Below, in pieces: positions 42,377 to 50,599 of a DNA stretch of 64,000 nt. Made by a program: the position numbers and the translations under genes. The notes under the pieces are model-generated. The model saw nothing but the letters and a program-made list of their open reading frames with translations. It did not search any database and was not told the origin of the DNA. The DNA is from Gordonia sp. UBA7599 (GTDB lineage: Bacteria > Actinomycetota > Actinomycetes > Mycobacteriales > Mycobacteriaceae), in NCBI GenBank assembly GCA_002477755.1, contig DLKD01000036.1, forward strand, positions 1 to 64,000. The letters are read 5' to 3'. Every line of letters starts with the position of its first letter. The stretch's first letter is position 1.

Positions 42377-43846
42377 TTACGTGCCGTAGGGGGAGATGCT
42401 GCTGCGGTGCTCGTCGATGTGCAGCGGCACCCCCAACGGCGGGAAGGCGCGCTGCGGGCACTGGATGCGCTCGCAAACACGACAGCCCGATCCGATTGGG
42501 GTGACCCGGGCCTGTGGGCCGATCTCCAATCCGTCGGAGTAGACGACGCGTCCGGCGTGCCGCAGCTCACAGCCCAGCCCGATGGCGAACGTCTTGCCCG
42601 GCTGTCCGAACCGGGCGGCCCGTCGCTCGACCGTGCGCGCGACCCAGAAGTACTCGCGGCCGTCGGGCATCTGCGCGACCTGGCTGAGGATCTTGCCCGG
42701 CGATGCGAACGTCTCGTACACGTTCCACAGCGGGCAGGTGCCGCCGCTGGCGGAGAAGTGGAAACCGGTCGCGGACTGCCGCTTGGACATGTTGCCGGCA
42801 CGGTCGACGCGCACGAACGACCACGGGATGCCGCGCAGATTGGGGCGCTGCAGCGTCGAGAGGCGATGACAGATCGTCTCGTAGGAGACCGAATAGAACG
42901 CCGACAGTCGCTCGATGTCGTAGCGGAAGTCCTCGGCCGCGCCGTGGAATTGCTCATACGGCATCACCGCCGCTGCCGCGAAGTAGTTGGCCAGGCCCGA
43001 CATCGCCAGGGACCGCGCGTCGTCAGAGGTGAAGCCGGCGTCATCGACGAGTTCGCGCATGAGGTCGCCGTAGGCCAGGTACGCCAATTCGAAGGCCAGC
43101 TTGAAGGTCCGTTGACCGGGGCCGAGTGCCGCGGAGATCTCGAGGCGGCCCGCCTGGGCGTCGAACCGGTGCAGTACGTCGTCGCCAAGGTCGACGCGTC
43201 GCACGATTTGTACGCCGTGCACCGTCTCCAGACGATTCGCGATCTCGGTGCGCACGTCTCCGGAATGCATGCGCATCCGCGTCACCATCTCCTCGGCCGC
43301 GACGTCGAGGTCGTTGAAGTAATTGTGGTGCGCGGAGAAGAAATCGCGTACCTCCTCGTGGGGAGCGCTGATCGCACCGCGCATGCTGCGGTCGCCGCGC
43401 TCGTCAGTGACCGCGGCGAGTTGATCGGCGGCGACGCGATAGCGCCGGTGCAGGTTGACGACCGCCTCGGCGATGGCCGGGTGCGCGGCAACGATGTCGG
43501 CGAGCTCGTGCGGGTCCATGGGCGTGCCGGTGGACTCCGCGTCGCCGACGCGCTCCTCGATGAGTGCCTCACGGAGCTCTGCGACGAGCCGGATGTCGTC
43601 TTGCGGGTCGAAGAACCCGGCGTCCACGCCGAACACCTCGGAAATGCGGCCCAGCACCGCCGCCGTGAGCGGACGGGTGTCGTGCTCGATCTGGTTCAGG
43701 TAGGACGCCGAGATGCCCAGGTCGGTGGCGAGGCGCACCTGTGACATGCCGCGCTCGGCCCGCAACTGCTTGAGCCGAGAACCCACGTACTGGGAACCCG
43801 ACCGGCGGGCGTCGTCGGCTTTCGAGTGCGCGCGGGCGGTCGTCAC
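42377..43846 (-). CDS. ramB: RamB-type regulator of acetate metabolism
   Basis: 489-residue XRE-family regulator: N-terminal HTH (RLKQLRAERGMSQVRLATDLGISASYLNQIEHDTRPL), an IrrE-like middle domain with FELAYL, and a C-terminal DUF2083 domain containing clustered cysteines (CPLW, GCEL, CRVCERIQCP). In Corynebacterium RamB represses aceA, aceB and pta-ack genes; in M. tuberculosis Rv0465c controls icl1. Here aceA lies nearby with an evident RamB box. GTG 43846 is chosen; the gene is tightly divergent (24 bp) from a lipoprotein gene. Confidence 0.9.
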   Translation of the reverse strand: MTTARAHSKADDARRSGSQYVGSRLKQLRAERGMSQVRLATDLGISASYLNQIEHDTRPLTAAVLGRISEVFGVDAGFFDPQDDIRLVAELREALIEERVGDAESTGTPMDPHELADIVAAHPAIAEAVVNLHRRYRVAADQLAAVTDERGDRSMRGAISAPHEEVRDFFSAHHNYFNDLDVAAEEMVTRMRMHSGDVRTEIANRLETVHGVQIVRRVDLGDDVLHRFDAQAGRLEISAALGPGQRTFKLAFELAYLAYGDLMRELVDDAGFTSDDARSLAMSGLANYFAAAAVMPYEQFHGAAEDFRYDIERLSAFYSVSYETICHRLSTLQRPNLRGIPWSFVRVDRAGNMSKRQSATGFHFSASGGTCPLWNVYETFASPGKILSQVAQMPDGREYFWVARTVERRAARFGQPGKTFAIGLGCELRHAGRVVYSDGLEIGPQARVTPIGSGCRVCERIQCPQRAFPPLGVPLHIDEHRSSISPYGT

Positions 43847-43870
43847 GGTGTGCCGGGTACGGTGTCGCGC

Positions 43871-44650
43871 ATGGGTTCTCCGAGAGCGTCGACGGCGATC
43901 GCGGCCACGGCCGCCGTCATCGGGCTGGTGGGCTGCTCCTCCACGGTAGACCTGGCGCCGCCCGCTCCGGGAACGATGTTGCTGTCCCCGTCGTCGCTGC
44001 CGTCCGGGTTCTCCCCGGTCAGTGCCGGAATCGGTGAGCTGGTCGATGCGAATGCCGAGGCGTTGGCAGTAGCCGCCAAGGCCGGCGTCGTACCGGCGCA
44101 GTGCCGGCCCACCGCTGATGCCGATCTCAACAAGCGCCTCGACACCGACAACGCGGCGGTACTCGCCGCTCGCAGCGCCGATGCGACGTTGAGCAATCTC
44201 GTGGTCGCGTTGGCGCGCAACATCGACGCCGACATCGCCGAGCGCACCGGCGGGTGTGCCACCACGCGCACGACGATCACCGAGGGTTCGCGCGCCGGGG
44301 CGGTCATCACCGCCGAACACCGCAAGCTGACGCCACCGCAGCTCGTGGGCGCACGGCCGGGGCGACTGGGCCGACTCGGCCGGCTCGACATCTCCCAAAT
44401 GCTCGCTCTACGCACAGACACGACGACGACCTTGCCTGATGGCACGACATCGCGGTCGGTGTCCTTCGCGGCGTACGCCGCGGCTCGCACGCCGGGCCCG
44501 TCCGAGCGTAATCGGTACACGGTCGCGGTGACCGTCGCCGGGGATCCGACGCCGTTCACCAAACCGTTCCCAGAGGTGTCCGAGCCGATGAGCGACACCG
44601 CATTCCTGGAGTTGTTCAGCAAGGCGCTGGCCGCGGCCGGACAGACCTGA
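43871..44650 (+). CDS. Putative lipoprotein
   Basis: 259 residues with a lipoprotein signal: TAIAATAAVIGLVGCSS, lipobox LVGC, so Cys is the likely lipidated residue (about residue 23). The rest is an extracytoplasmic alpha/beta domain with two further cysteines (QCRP, GGCATT) and no family I recognise. It is divergent from ramB and precedes aceA. Confidence 0.8.
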   Translation: MGSPRASTAIAATAAVIGLVGCSSTVDLAPPAPGTMLLSPSSLPSGFSPVSAGIGELVDANAEALAVAAKAGVVPAQCRPTADADLNKRLDTDNAAVLAARSADATLSNLVVALARNIDADIAERTGGCATTRTTITEGSRAGAVITAEHRKLTPPQLVGARPGRLGRLGRLDISQMLALRTDTTTTLPDGTTSRSVSFAAYAAARTPGPSERNRYTVAVTVAGDPTPFTKPFPEVSEPMSDTAFLELFSKALAAAGQT

Positions 44651-44998
44651 TCCCGGCGCATCCCCGTCGTCGGAGCATGTGACTCCCCGCACACTGCGGC
44701 CGTGCACGGCCGTGGTTTCGCCGCATGACGCGCGCAACTACGGCGTTTGTCGTCGAACGAGCCCGACATCGAAATCCCAGTACGCGCGTACTTTTTGGCG
44801 CGAGCGGGCAGAACATTCACACCTCTATATTTGCAAACTTTGCAAAATAGCGCCATAGGATGCCCTGAATTTGCATTCCGAAACGATTGGACCTGCAGGT
44901 TTGTCGTGTGGCACGCTTACATCAGGCACCGCCTAGAGGCCTCGGATTCTTCGCAATCGTCACGGCCTTTTCGTAAGTCAAAGAAAGCGAATGCACTA
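44651..44998. promoter_or_regulatory. aceA upstream region (348 bp, no gene)
   Basis: Contains, in order: a CRP/GlxR-like site TGTGACTCCCCGCACA (44678-44693); a 16-bp perfect palindrome CGGCCGTGCACGGCCG (44697-44712), probably the lipoprotein-gene terminator; a perfect 14-bp palindrome AGTACGCGCGTACT followed by TTTTT (44779-44792); and the RamB box at 44830. The DNA is noticeably AT-richer than its neighbours. A two-codon ATG-CAC-TAA overlaps the aceA start (44991-44999). Confidence 0.65.
44830..44846. promoter_or_regulatory. RamB box
   Basis: TTTGCAAACTTTGCAAA; on the minus strand it contains AAAGTTTGCAAA, the RamB consensus established in Corynebacterium glutamicum. It lies about 150 bp before aceA and about 1 kb from ramB itself. 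Confidence 0.8.
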
Positions 44999-46291
44999 AT
45001 GAGCAACGTCGGAAAGCCCCGCACCGCCGCGGAAATCCAGAACGACTGGGACACCAACCCCCGCTGGAAGGGCATCACCCGCGACTACACCGCCGAGCAG
45101 GTTGCCGAGCTCCAGGGCAACGTCGTCGAGGATCACACCCTGGCCCGCCGCGGCGCGGAGGTCCTGTGGGACGGCGTGACCAAGGGCGACGGCTCCTACA
45201 TCAACGCGCTGGGCGCCCTCACTGGCAACATGGCCGTGCAGCAGGTCCGCGCGGGCCTCAAGGCCATCTACCTGTCGGGCTGGCAGGTCGCCGGTGACGC
45301 GAACCTCTCGGGCCACACCTACCCCGACCAGTCGCTCTACCCGGCCAACTCGGTCCCGGCCGTCGTGCGCCGCATCAACAACGCCCTCCTGCGCGCCGAC
45401 GAGATCTCGCGTGTCGAGGGTGACGAGTCGGTCGACAACTGGCTGGTGCCGATCGTCGCCGACGGTGAGGCCGGCTTCGGTGGCGCGCTCAACGTCTACG
45501 AGCTGCAGAAGGCCATGATCGCTGCGGGTGCCGCCGGTACCCACTGGGAGGATCAGCTCGCCTCGGAGAAGAAGTGTGGCCACCTCGGTGGCAAGGTGCT
45601 CATCCCGACCCAGCAGCACATCCGCACCCTGACCTCTGCTCGCCTGGCCGCCGATGTCGCCAACACCCCGACGGTCGTCATCGCCCGTACCGACGCTGAG
45701 GCCGCCACGCTGCTGACCTCCGACGTCGACGAGCGCGACCGCCCGTTCCTGGACGGCACCCGCACCAGCGAGGGCTTCTACGGGATCAAGAACGGCGTCG
45801 AGCCCTGCATCGCCCGCGCCAAGGCCTACGCCCCGTACGCGGACCTGATCTGGATGGAGACCGGCAAGCCCGACCTGGAGCTCGCGAAGAAGTTCGCCGA
45901 GGCCGTCAAGGCGGAGCACCCCGATCAGCTCCTGGCCTACAACTGCAGCCCGTCGTTCAACTGGAAGCAGCACCTGGACGATGACACCATCGCCAAGTTC
46001 CAGAACGAGCTCGGCGCGATGGGCTTCACCTTCCAGTTCATCACCCTGGCCGGCTTCCACGCCCTCAACTACTCGATGTTCGACCTGGCTTACGGCTACG
46101 CCCGCGAGCAGATGAAGGCGTACGTCGACCTGCAGGAGCGCGAGTTCGCTGCCGAGGAGCGCGGCTACACCGCCACCAAGCACCAGCGCGAGGTCGGTGC
46201 CGGCTACTTCGACAAGATCGCCACCACCGTCGACCCCAACACGTCGACCGCGGCGCTCAAGGGCTCGACCGAAGAGGGCCAGTTCCACTAG
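44999..46291 (+). CDS. aceA: Isocitrate lyase
   Basis: 430 residues: the first enzyme of the glyoxylate shunt, splitting isocitrate to glyoxylate and succinate. The catalytic cysteine is in [11 protein letters not shown], and [33 protein letters not shown] and [10 protein letters not shown] are diagnostic blocks of the short, bacterial ICL1 class. Start ATG 44999 gives the normal length. It is probably repressed by RamB, needed on acetate and fatty acids, and followed by a strong terminator before fadB2. Confidence 0.97.
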   Translation: MSNVGKPRTAAEIQNDWDTNPRWKGITRDYTAEQVAELQGNVVEDHTLARRGAEVLWDGVTKGDGSYINALGALTGNMAVQQVRAGLKAIYLSGWQVAGDANLSGHTYPDQSLYPANSVPAVVRRINNALLRADEISRVEGDESVDNWLVPIVADGEAGFGGALNVYELQKAMIAAGAAGTHWEDQLASEKKCGHLGGKVLIPTQQHIRTLTSARLAADVANTPTVVIARTDAEAATLLTSDVDERDRPFLDGTRTSEGFYGIKNGVEPCIARAKAYAPYADLIWMETGKPDLELAKKFAEAVKAEHPDQLLAYNCSPSFNWKQHLDDDTIAKFQNELGAMGFTFQFITLAGFHALNYSMFDLAYGYAREQMKAYVDLQEREFAAEERGYTATKHQREVGAGYFDKIATTVDPNTSTAALKGSTEEGQFH

Positions 46292-46311
46292 GAACACCCG
46301 AGTTCGCCGAC

Positions 46312-46331
46312 GGGCGGGGGCGACCCCGCCC
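46312..46331 (+). terminator. aceA terminator
   Basis: GGGCGGGG (46312-46319) pairs with CCCCGCCC (46324-46331) around a GCGA loop, with outer CCGA/TCGG adding to the stem, shortly after the aceA stop. Confidence 0.8.
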
Positions 46332-46431
46332 AATCGGCGGAGCACAGTTCGTACGACAGCCGGGGCGGTGACGGTCCGCCGTCATCGCCCCGCGCTGTCA
46401 ACCACTCAACATCCCCACGCTTTCTTCCCTA

Positions 46432-46448
46432 GTCTTGAGTCTCAAGAC
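46432..46448. promoter_or_regulatory. Perfect 17-bp palindrome before fadB2
   Basis: GTCTTGAG-T-CTCAAGAC, 8-bp arms around one base, ends 37 bp before the fadB2 ATG. Likely a dimeric repressor site, perhaps for a TetR or FadR-type regulator of fatty-acid use. Confidence 0.65.
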
Positions 46449-46484
46449 CCCCGCGTTACAGATCCCAGTTTGAGGAGCCGTCCC

Positions 46485-47357
46485 ATGGCAAGCCAGAAGA
46501 TCACGCGAGTCGGTGTCATCGGTGCCGGCCAGATGGGCGCAGGAATTGCCGAGGTGTGTGCGCGCGCCTCAGTCGATGTCCTGGTCTATGAATCCACCCG
46601 CGAACTCGCCGCTGCTGGCCGCGCCCGCGTCATGCGGTCGCTGGACCGCGGTGTGTCCAGCGGCAAGCTGACCGAGCGCGAGCGCGAGCAGGCCGCATGG
46701 CGGCTGCGCTTCACCTCCGACCTCGGTGACTTCGCCGACCGGCAGCTCGTCGTCGAGGCCGTCGTCGAGGACGAAGCGGTCAAGACCGCGATCTTCGCCG
46801 AGCTGGACAAGGTTGTCACCGACCCGAGCGCCGTGCTCGCGTCGAACACCTCCTCCATCCCGATCATGAAGCTTGGCATGGCCACCCAGAACGCGGCCCG
46901 CGTCGTTGGCATGCACTTCTTCAACCCGGTTCCGGTCCTTCCCCTGGTCGAACTGGTGACGACGCTGATGACCAGCCCCGAGGTGTCCGAGCGCGCCGAG
47001 GACTTCGCGCGCGACGTCCTGGGCAAGCAGGTCGTCCGTTCCGCCGACCGCTCGGGCTTCGTGGTCAACGCCCTCCTGGTGCCCTACCTCCTCTCCGCCA
47101 TCCGGATGGTCGAGTCCGGTTTCGCGACGGTCGAGGACATCGACAAGGCCATGGTCCTGGGCTGTGCGCACCCGATGGGTCCGCTCAAGCTGACCGACCT
47201 CGTGGGCCTCGACACCGTCAAGGCCATCGCCGACAAGATGTACGAGGAGTTCAAGGAGCCGCTGTACTCGCCGCCGCCGCTGCTGCTGCGCATGGTCGAG
47301 GCCGGGCGCATCGGTAAGAAGGCCGGACACGGGTTCTACCAGTACGACGCGAAGTAG
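46485..47357 (+). CDS. fadB2: 3-hydroxybutyryl-CoA dehydrogenase
   Basis: 290-residue single-domain 3-hydroxyacyl-CoA dehydrogenase: NAD motif VIGAGQMGAGIAEV, catalytic His in GMHFFNPVPVLPLVE, and the C-terminal block GKKAGHGFYQYD. It oxidises 3-hydroxyacyl-CoA in beta-oxidation or in the butyrate/PHB pathway. Order aceA-fadB2 is that of M. tuberculosis Rv0467-Rv0468. TTTGAGGAGCCG precedes ATG 46485. The metE-like gene follows 12 nt later and must share the transcript. Confidence 0.93.
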   Translation: MASQKITRVGVIGAGQMGAGIAEVCARASVDVLVYESTRELAAAGRARVMRSLDRGVSSGKLTEREREQAAWRLRFTSDLGDFADRQLVVEAVVEDEAVKTAIFAELDKVVTDPSAVLASNTSSIPIMKLGMATQNAARVVGMHFFNPVPVLPLVELVTTLMTSPEVSERAEDFARDVLGKQVVRSADRSGFVVNALLVPYLLSAIRMVESGFATVEDIDKAMVLGCAHPMGPLKLTDLVGLDTVKAIADKMYEEFKEPLYSPPPLLLRMVEAGRIGKKAGHGFYQYDAK

Positions 47358-47369
47358 CGGGTCTGCACT

Positions 47370-49667
47370 ATGACGAGTCCGGACGGCATCGAGTACGGTT
47401 CGTCGATTCTGGGTTATCCCCGTATCGGCGCCCACCGCGAGCTGAAGGCTGCCCTCGAGGGCTACTGGCACGGCTCGTTGAGCCGCGACGAGTTGCTGGC
47501 CACCGGTCGCGAACTCGCCGACGGCGTCTGGAACGAACTGGCCGCCACCGGGCTCGAGCAGGTGCCGGGCAACACGTTCTCGTTCTACGACCACGTGTTG
47601 GACAACGCGGTGTTGTTCGGCGCGATCTCGCCGCGGTTCACCGACCTCGTCGACGAGCTGGAACCGATCGACCTGTACTTCGCGATGGCGCGCGGCAAGC
47701 CCGGGCATCCGCCGTTGGAGTTGGTCAAGTACTTCAACACGAACTACTTCTACCGCCAGCCTGAGATCGCCCCGGACACGGTGTTCGCGCTGAACGCCGA
47801 GGGGCTGCTCGACGAGCATCGTCGTGCCAAGGCCGAAGGCATCGAACTGCGCCCGGTTATTCTCGGTCCTACCTCGCTGCTGCTGCTGAGCAAGGCCGCG
47901 CCCGGGTCGCCGGAGGGCTTCGCGCCGATCGATCGGCTCGACGACCTGCTGGCGGTCTACGCGGACTTGTTCGAGCGTCTGGCGAAGCAGGGCTGCAAGT
48001 GCGTGCAACTCGACGAGCCTTGCTTCACCAGCGACCGTACAGAGTCTGATCTGGGTGCGCTGCGCCAGGCCTACACCGAGCTGAGCCGTGGCGCGCTGCG
48101 CCCGCGCATCCTCGTCACCGGACCCTACGGCGACCTCGCTGACGCGCTGCCGATCCTGGCATCGACGAATATCGAGGCGATCGGCGTCGACCTGGTCAGC
48201 GAGCCGATGTCGGCGGCCGAACTGGGTGCGGTGCCCGGGCTCAAGCGCAAGCGCCTCTATGCCGGCGTGATCGACGGCCGCAACGTGTGGAAGGCCGCCA
48301 AGGGCGGCAAGCTCGACTTCCTCCTGGAGATCAAGGAACACATCCCCGACGTGGTCGTCTCGACGTCGTGCTCGTTGATGCACGTCCCGATCGACGTCCT
48401 GATCGAGCCCGACCTGCCCGGCGACGTCGCCGATCGGTTGTCCTTCGCCAAGCAGAAGGTCGCCGAGGTCGTGGCGCTGGCGAAGGCCGTCACCCACGGT
48501 GCGCCGGAGCACTGGTATTCGCGGCCGGCGACGGTGCACTTCAAGCTCAAGCACGACGTCCGTCAGCGCGTGGCCAACATCCGCCCGGATCAGCGCCAGC
48601 GGCTCCCTTACGCGGAACGCAAGCCGTTGCAGGACAAGGCGCTGGGTCTGCCGATCATCCCGACGACGACCTTGGGCTCGTTTCCACAGACCAACGAGGT
48701 GCGCCAGGCGCGGTACTACTACGGCCAGGGCCGGCTGTCGTGGGAGGAGTACGCCCAGCGACTGCGTGACGAGATCAAGCGCGTCATCGAGTTGCAGGAG
48801 GACATCGGCCTGGATGTCCTGGTGCACGGCGAGGCCGAGCGCAACGACATGGTGCAGTACTTCTCCGAACTGATGGACGGCTACGCCGCAACCCACCAGG
48901 GTTGGGTGCAGGTGTACGGCTCCCGCTGCGTGCGCCCGCCGATCATCTACGGCGACATCAAGCGCAAGCACCCGATGACCGTCGAGTGGACAGGCTACGC
49001 ACAGTCACTGACCGACAAGCCGGTCAAGGGCATCCTCACCGGTCCGGTCACGATGCTGGCGCGTTCGTTCGTGCGCCAGGACCAGCCGATGTATGAGACC
49101 GCCGAGCAGATCGCACTGGCGGTGCGCGATGAGATCGCCGACCTGGAGAAGGCCGGCATCAAAATCATTCAGGTCGACGAGCCGTCGATCCGCGAACTCC
49201 TGCCGCTGCGCGAGCGCGGACGCCAGGGCTATTTGGACTGGGCGGTCAACGCTTTCCGCCTCGCCGTCGGCGGCGCGAAGCCGGAGACGCAGATCCACAC
49301 GCACCTGGGCTACTCATCGATCAGCCGGGTTGTCGACGCGTTCGAGGCGATGGATGCCGACGTGGTGTCGGTCGTCGCGACGCGGCACCTGGACTGGGTC
49401 TTCGCACAGTTGGCGAAGGGCACAACCCTGTCGCATGGTGTTGGGCCGGGTGTGTACGAGAGCCGTAGCGCGCTGATCCCCGAGATCGACGAGATCGACG
49501 ACCTCATCCAGTTGGCCGCCCGCTACATCGATCCGAAGCGGTTGTGGGTCAACCCCGACGGTGGGCTCAAGACGCGCCACTACTGGCAGTTGGAGCCGTC
49601 GCTGCGGAACATGGTCGCTGCCGCGCGCCGCGAGCGCCGTCGAGTTGAATCTGGCGACGACGACTAG
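47370..49667 (+). CDS. MetE homologue lacking zinc ligands
   Basis: 765 residues, full length with both TIM-barrel domains of cobalamin-independent methionine synthase, and conserved blocks such as LGYPRIGAHRELKAALE, TTTLGSFPQTNEVRQAR, GEAERNDMVQYFSE, YGSRCVRPPII and IIQVDEPSIRELLPLR. However, of the four zinc ligands of E. coli MetE only the histidine is kept (His645 in THLGY); the Cys that should be two residues later is Gly647, the Glu is Val669 (VSVVATR) and the last Cys is Gly731 (NPDGGLKTR). It therefore cannot bind the catalytic zinc as MetE does. It lies in the fadB2 transcript without a methionine or B12 riboswitch. Function unknown. Confidence 0.85.
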   Translation: MTSPDGIEYGSSILGYPRIGAHRELKAALEGYWHGSLSRDELLATGRELADGVWNELAATGLEQVPGNTFSFYDHVLDNAVLFGAISPRFTDLVDELEPIDLYFAMARGKPGHPPLELVKYFNTNYFYRQPEIAPDTVFALNAEGLLDEHRRAKAEGIELRPVILGPTSLLLLSKAAPGSPEGFAPIDRLDDLLAVYADLFERLAKQGCKCVQLDEPCFTSDRTESDLGALRQAYTELSRGALRPRILVTGPYGDLADALPILASTNIEAIGVDLVSEPMSAAELGAVPGLKRKRLYAGVIDGRNVWKAAKGGKLDFLLEIKEHIPDVVVSTSCSLMHVPIDVLIEPDLPGDVADRLSFAKQKVAEVVALAKAVTHGAPEHWYSRPATVHFKLKHDVRQRVANIRPDQRQRLPYAERKPLQDKALGLPIIPTTTLGSFPQTNEVRQARYYYGQGRLSWEEYAQRLRDEIKRVIELQEDIGLDVLVHGEAERNDMVQYFSELMDGYAATHQGWVQVYGSRCVRPPIIYGDIKRKHPMTVEWTGYAQSLTDKPVKGILTGPVTMLARSFVRQDQPMYETAEQIALAVRDEIADLEKAGIKIIQVDEPSIRELLPLRERGRQGYLDWAVNAFRLAVGGAKPETQIHTHLGYSSISRVVDAFEAMDADVVSVVATRHLDWVFAQLAKGTTLSHGVGPGVYESRSALIPEIDEIDDLIQLAARYIDPKRLWVNPDGGLKTRHYWQLEPSLRNMVAAARRERRRVESGDDD

Positions 49668-49672
49668 GCCGC

Positions 49673-49787
49673 GACTGGGCCCGGAAGTCCCGCGAGTGGG
49701 CCCTCCCACGCCGCCGAGTGGGCCCTCCCACGCCGCCGAGTGGGCCAGGAAATCCCGCGAGTGGGTCGTCTCACGCCGCCGAGTGGG
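49673..49787 (-). repeat. Tandem repeat array A (6 x 21-22 bp)
   Basis: On the plus strand GAGTGGG cores (first one GACTGGG) occur at 49673, 49694, 49716, 49738, 49759 and 49781. On the minus strand the unit reads GGAGGGCCCACTCGGCGGCG, nearly the unit of array B, which lies on the plus strand at the other side of the methyltransferase gene. So A and B are inverted arrays of one repeat. Confidence 0.88.
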
Positions 49788-49819
49788 TGGTGAGTCAGTG
49801 CAGCGCTATCGTTTGCGGA

Positions 49820-50539
49820 GTGACTGAGGAAGACGTGCGCGCCGCCTACTCACGACGAGCCGTCGAGTACATCGATCTGTTCGGCAACATCGAGTCGGCG
49901 TCCGACGTCGATCGGACCCGGTTGGTTGAGTGGGTCGGGGGGCTCAGCGGCCGAATCATCGACGTCGGTTGCGGTCCAGGGCAATGGACACGGTTTCTCC
50001 ATGGCGCTGGTGCTTATATCGCCGGTGTCGATGTAGTGCCGGAGTTCATCGACGAGGCGCGTCGCGCGCACGACGGTCTCGAGTTTCGGCTCGGCGACGC
50101 CCGACGACTTGATGAGAGGGACAGCAGTCTCGGTGGAATCCTTGCGTGGTTCTCGCTGATCCACTTGGCGCCGCAGCAGCTTGACGTGGCGCTCGCCGAG
50201 TTCGCCCGGTGTGTCCGGACAGGCGGAGGCCTGGCGATCGGATACTTCGTCGGGACCGAGCTCATGACCTTTGACCACGCGGTGACCTTGGGCTACTCCT
50301 GGCCCCCCGAGTTGCTTGCGGAACACGTTGCGGCCGCGGGGTTCGACGTCGTTGATGGGGACGTGAGATCTGCGTCGGAGACACGTGACTTAGGCCGGCT
50401 CTTCGCCGTGCGGAGTCTGACGAATCCCGTGATGACCCAGTGGGCGACCGAGGACGACCCAGTGGGCGACCGAGGACGACCCAGTGGGCGGGCTAGGAGG
50501 GCCCAGTCGGCGGACGCGGAAGCCCAGTCGGCGGGCTAG
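49820..50539 (+). CDS. SAM-dependent methyltransferase ending in repeat DNA
   Basis: 239 residues; SAM motif I is IIDVGCGPGQWTRFL, followed by VDVVPEFIDEAR and GDARRLDERDSSLGGILAWFSLIHL. It begins at GTG 49820. The final about 30 residues (from WATEDDPVGDRGRPSGR on) are encoded by array B and look like read-through of the repeat rather than an evolved domain. The gene is boxed in by inverted arrays A and B and lies between metE-like and PPK2 genes. Substrate unknown. Confidence 0.85.
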   Translation: MTEEDVRAAYSRRAVEYIDLFGNIESASDVDRTRLVEWVGGLSGRIIDVGCGPGQWTRFLHGAGAYIAGVDVVPEFIDEARRAHDGLEFRLGDARRLDERDSSLGGILAWFSLIHLAPQQLDVALAEFARCVRTGGGLAIGYFVGTELMTFDHAVTLGYSWPPELLAEHVAAAGFDVVDGDVRSASETRDLGRLFAVRSLTNPVMTQWATEDDPVGDRGRPSGRARRAQSADAEAQSAG

Positions 50540-50598
50540 GAGGGCCCAGTCGGCGGACGCGGAAGCCCAGTCGGCGGGTTAGGAGGGCCCAGTCGGCG
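50436..50598 (+). repeat. Tandem repeat array B (8 x 21-22 bp)
   Basis: CCCAGT(G/C)GGCG cores start at 50436, 50458, 50480, 50502, 50523, 50545, 50566 and 50588. A typical unit is GGAGGGCCCAGTCGGCGG. It encodes the 3' end of the methyltransferase gene and ends directly at the convergent PPK2 stop codon. Confidence 0.9.
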
Positions 50599-50599
50599 A

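Noticed and set aside
44996-46345. 449-codon minus-strand frame opposite aceA
   Set aside because: Antisense shadow of aceA with repetitive Val/Leu/Gly/Arg composition.
46569-48971. Very long open reading frame (800 codons) on the minus strand opposite fadB2 and the metE-like gene
   Set aside because: It lies antisense to two clear genes, has biased composition and no recognisable domain; such frames are common in GC-rich DNA.
50436-50598. Possible CRISPR array
   Set aside because: Units are 21-22 bp end to end with no unique spacers and no cas genes; this is a tandem repeat. The same applies to arrays A and C.
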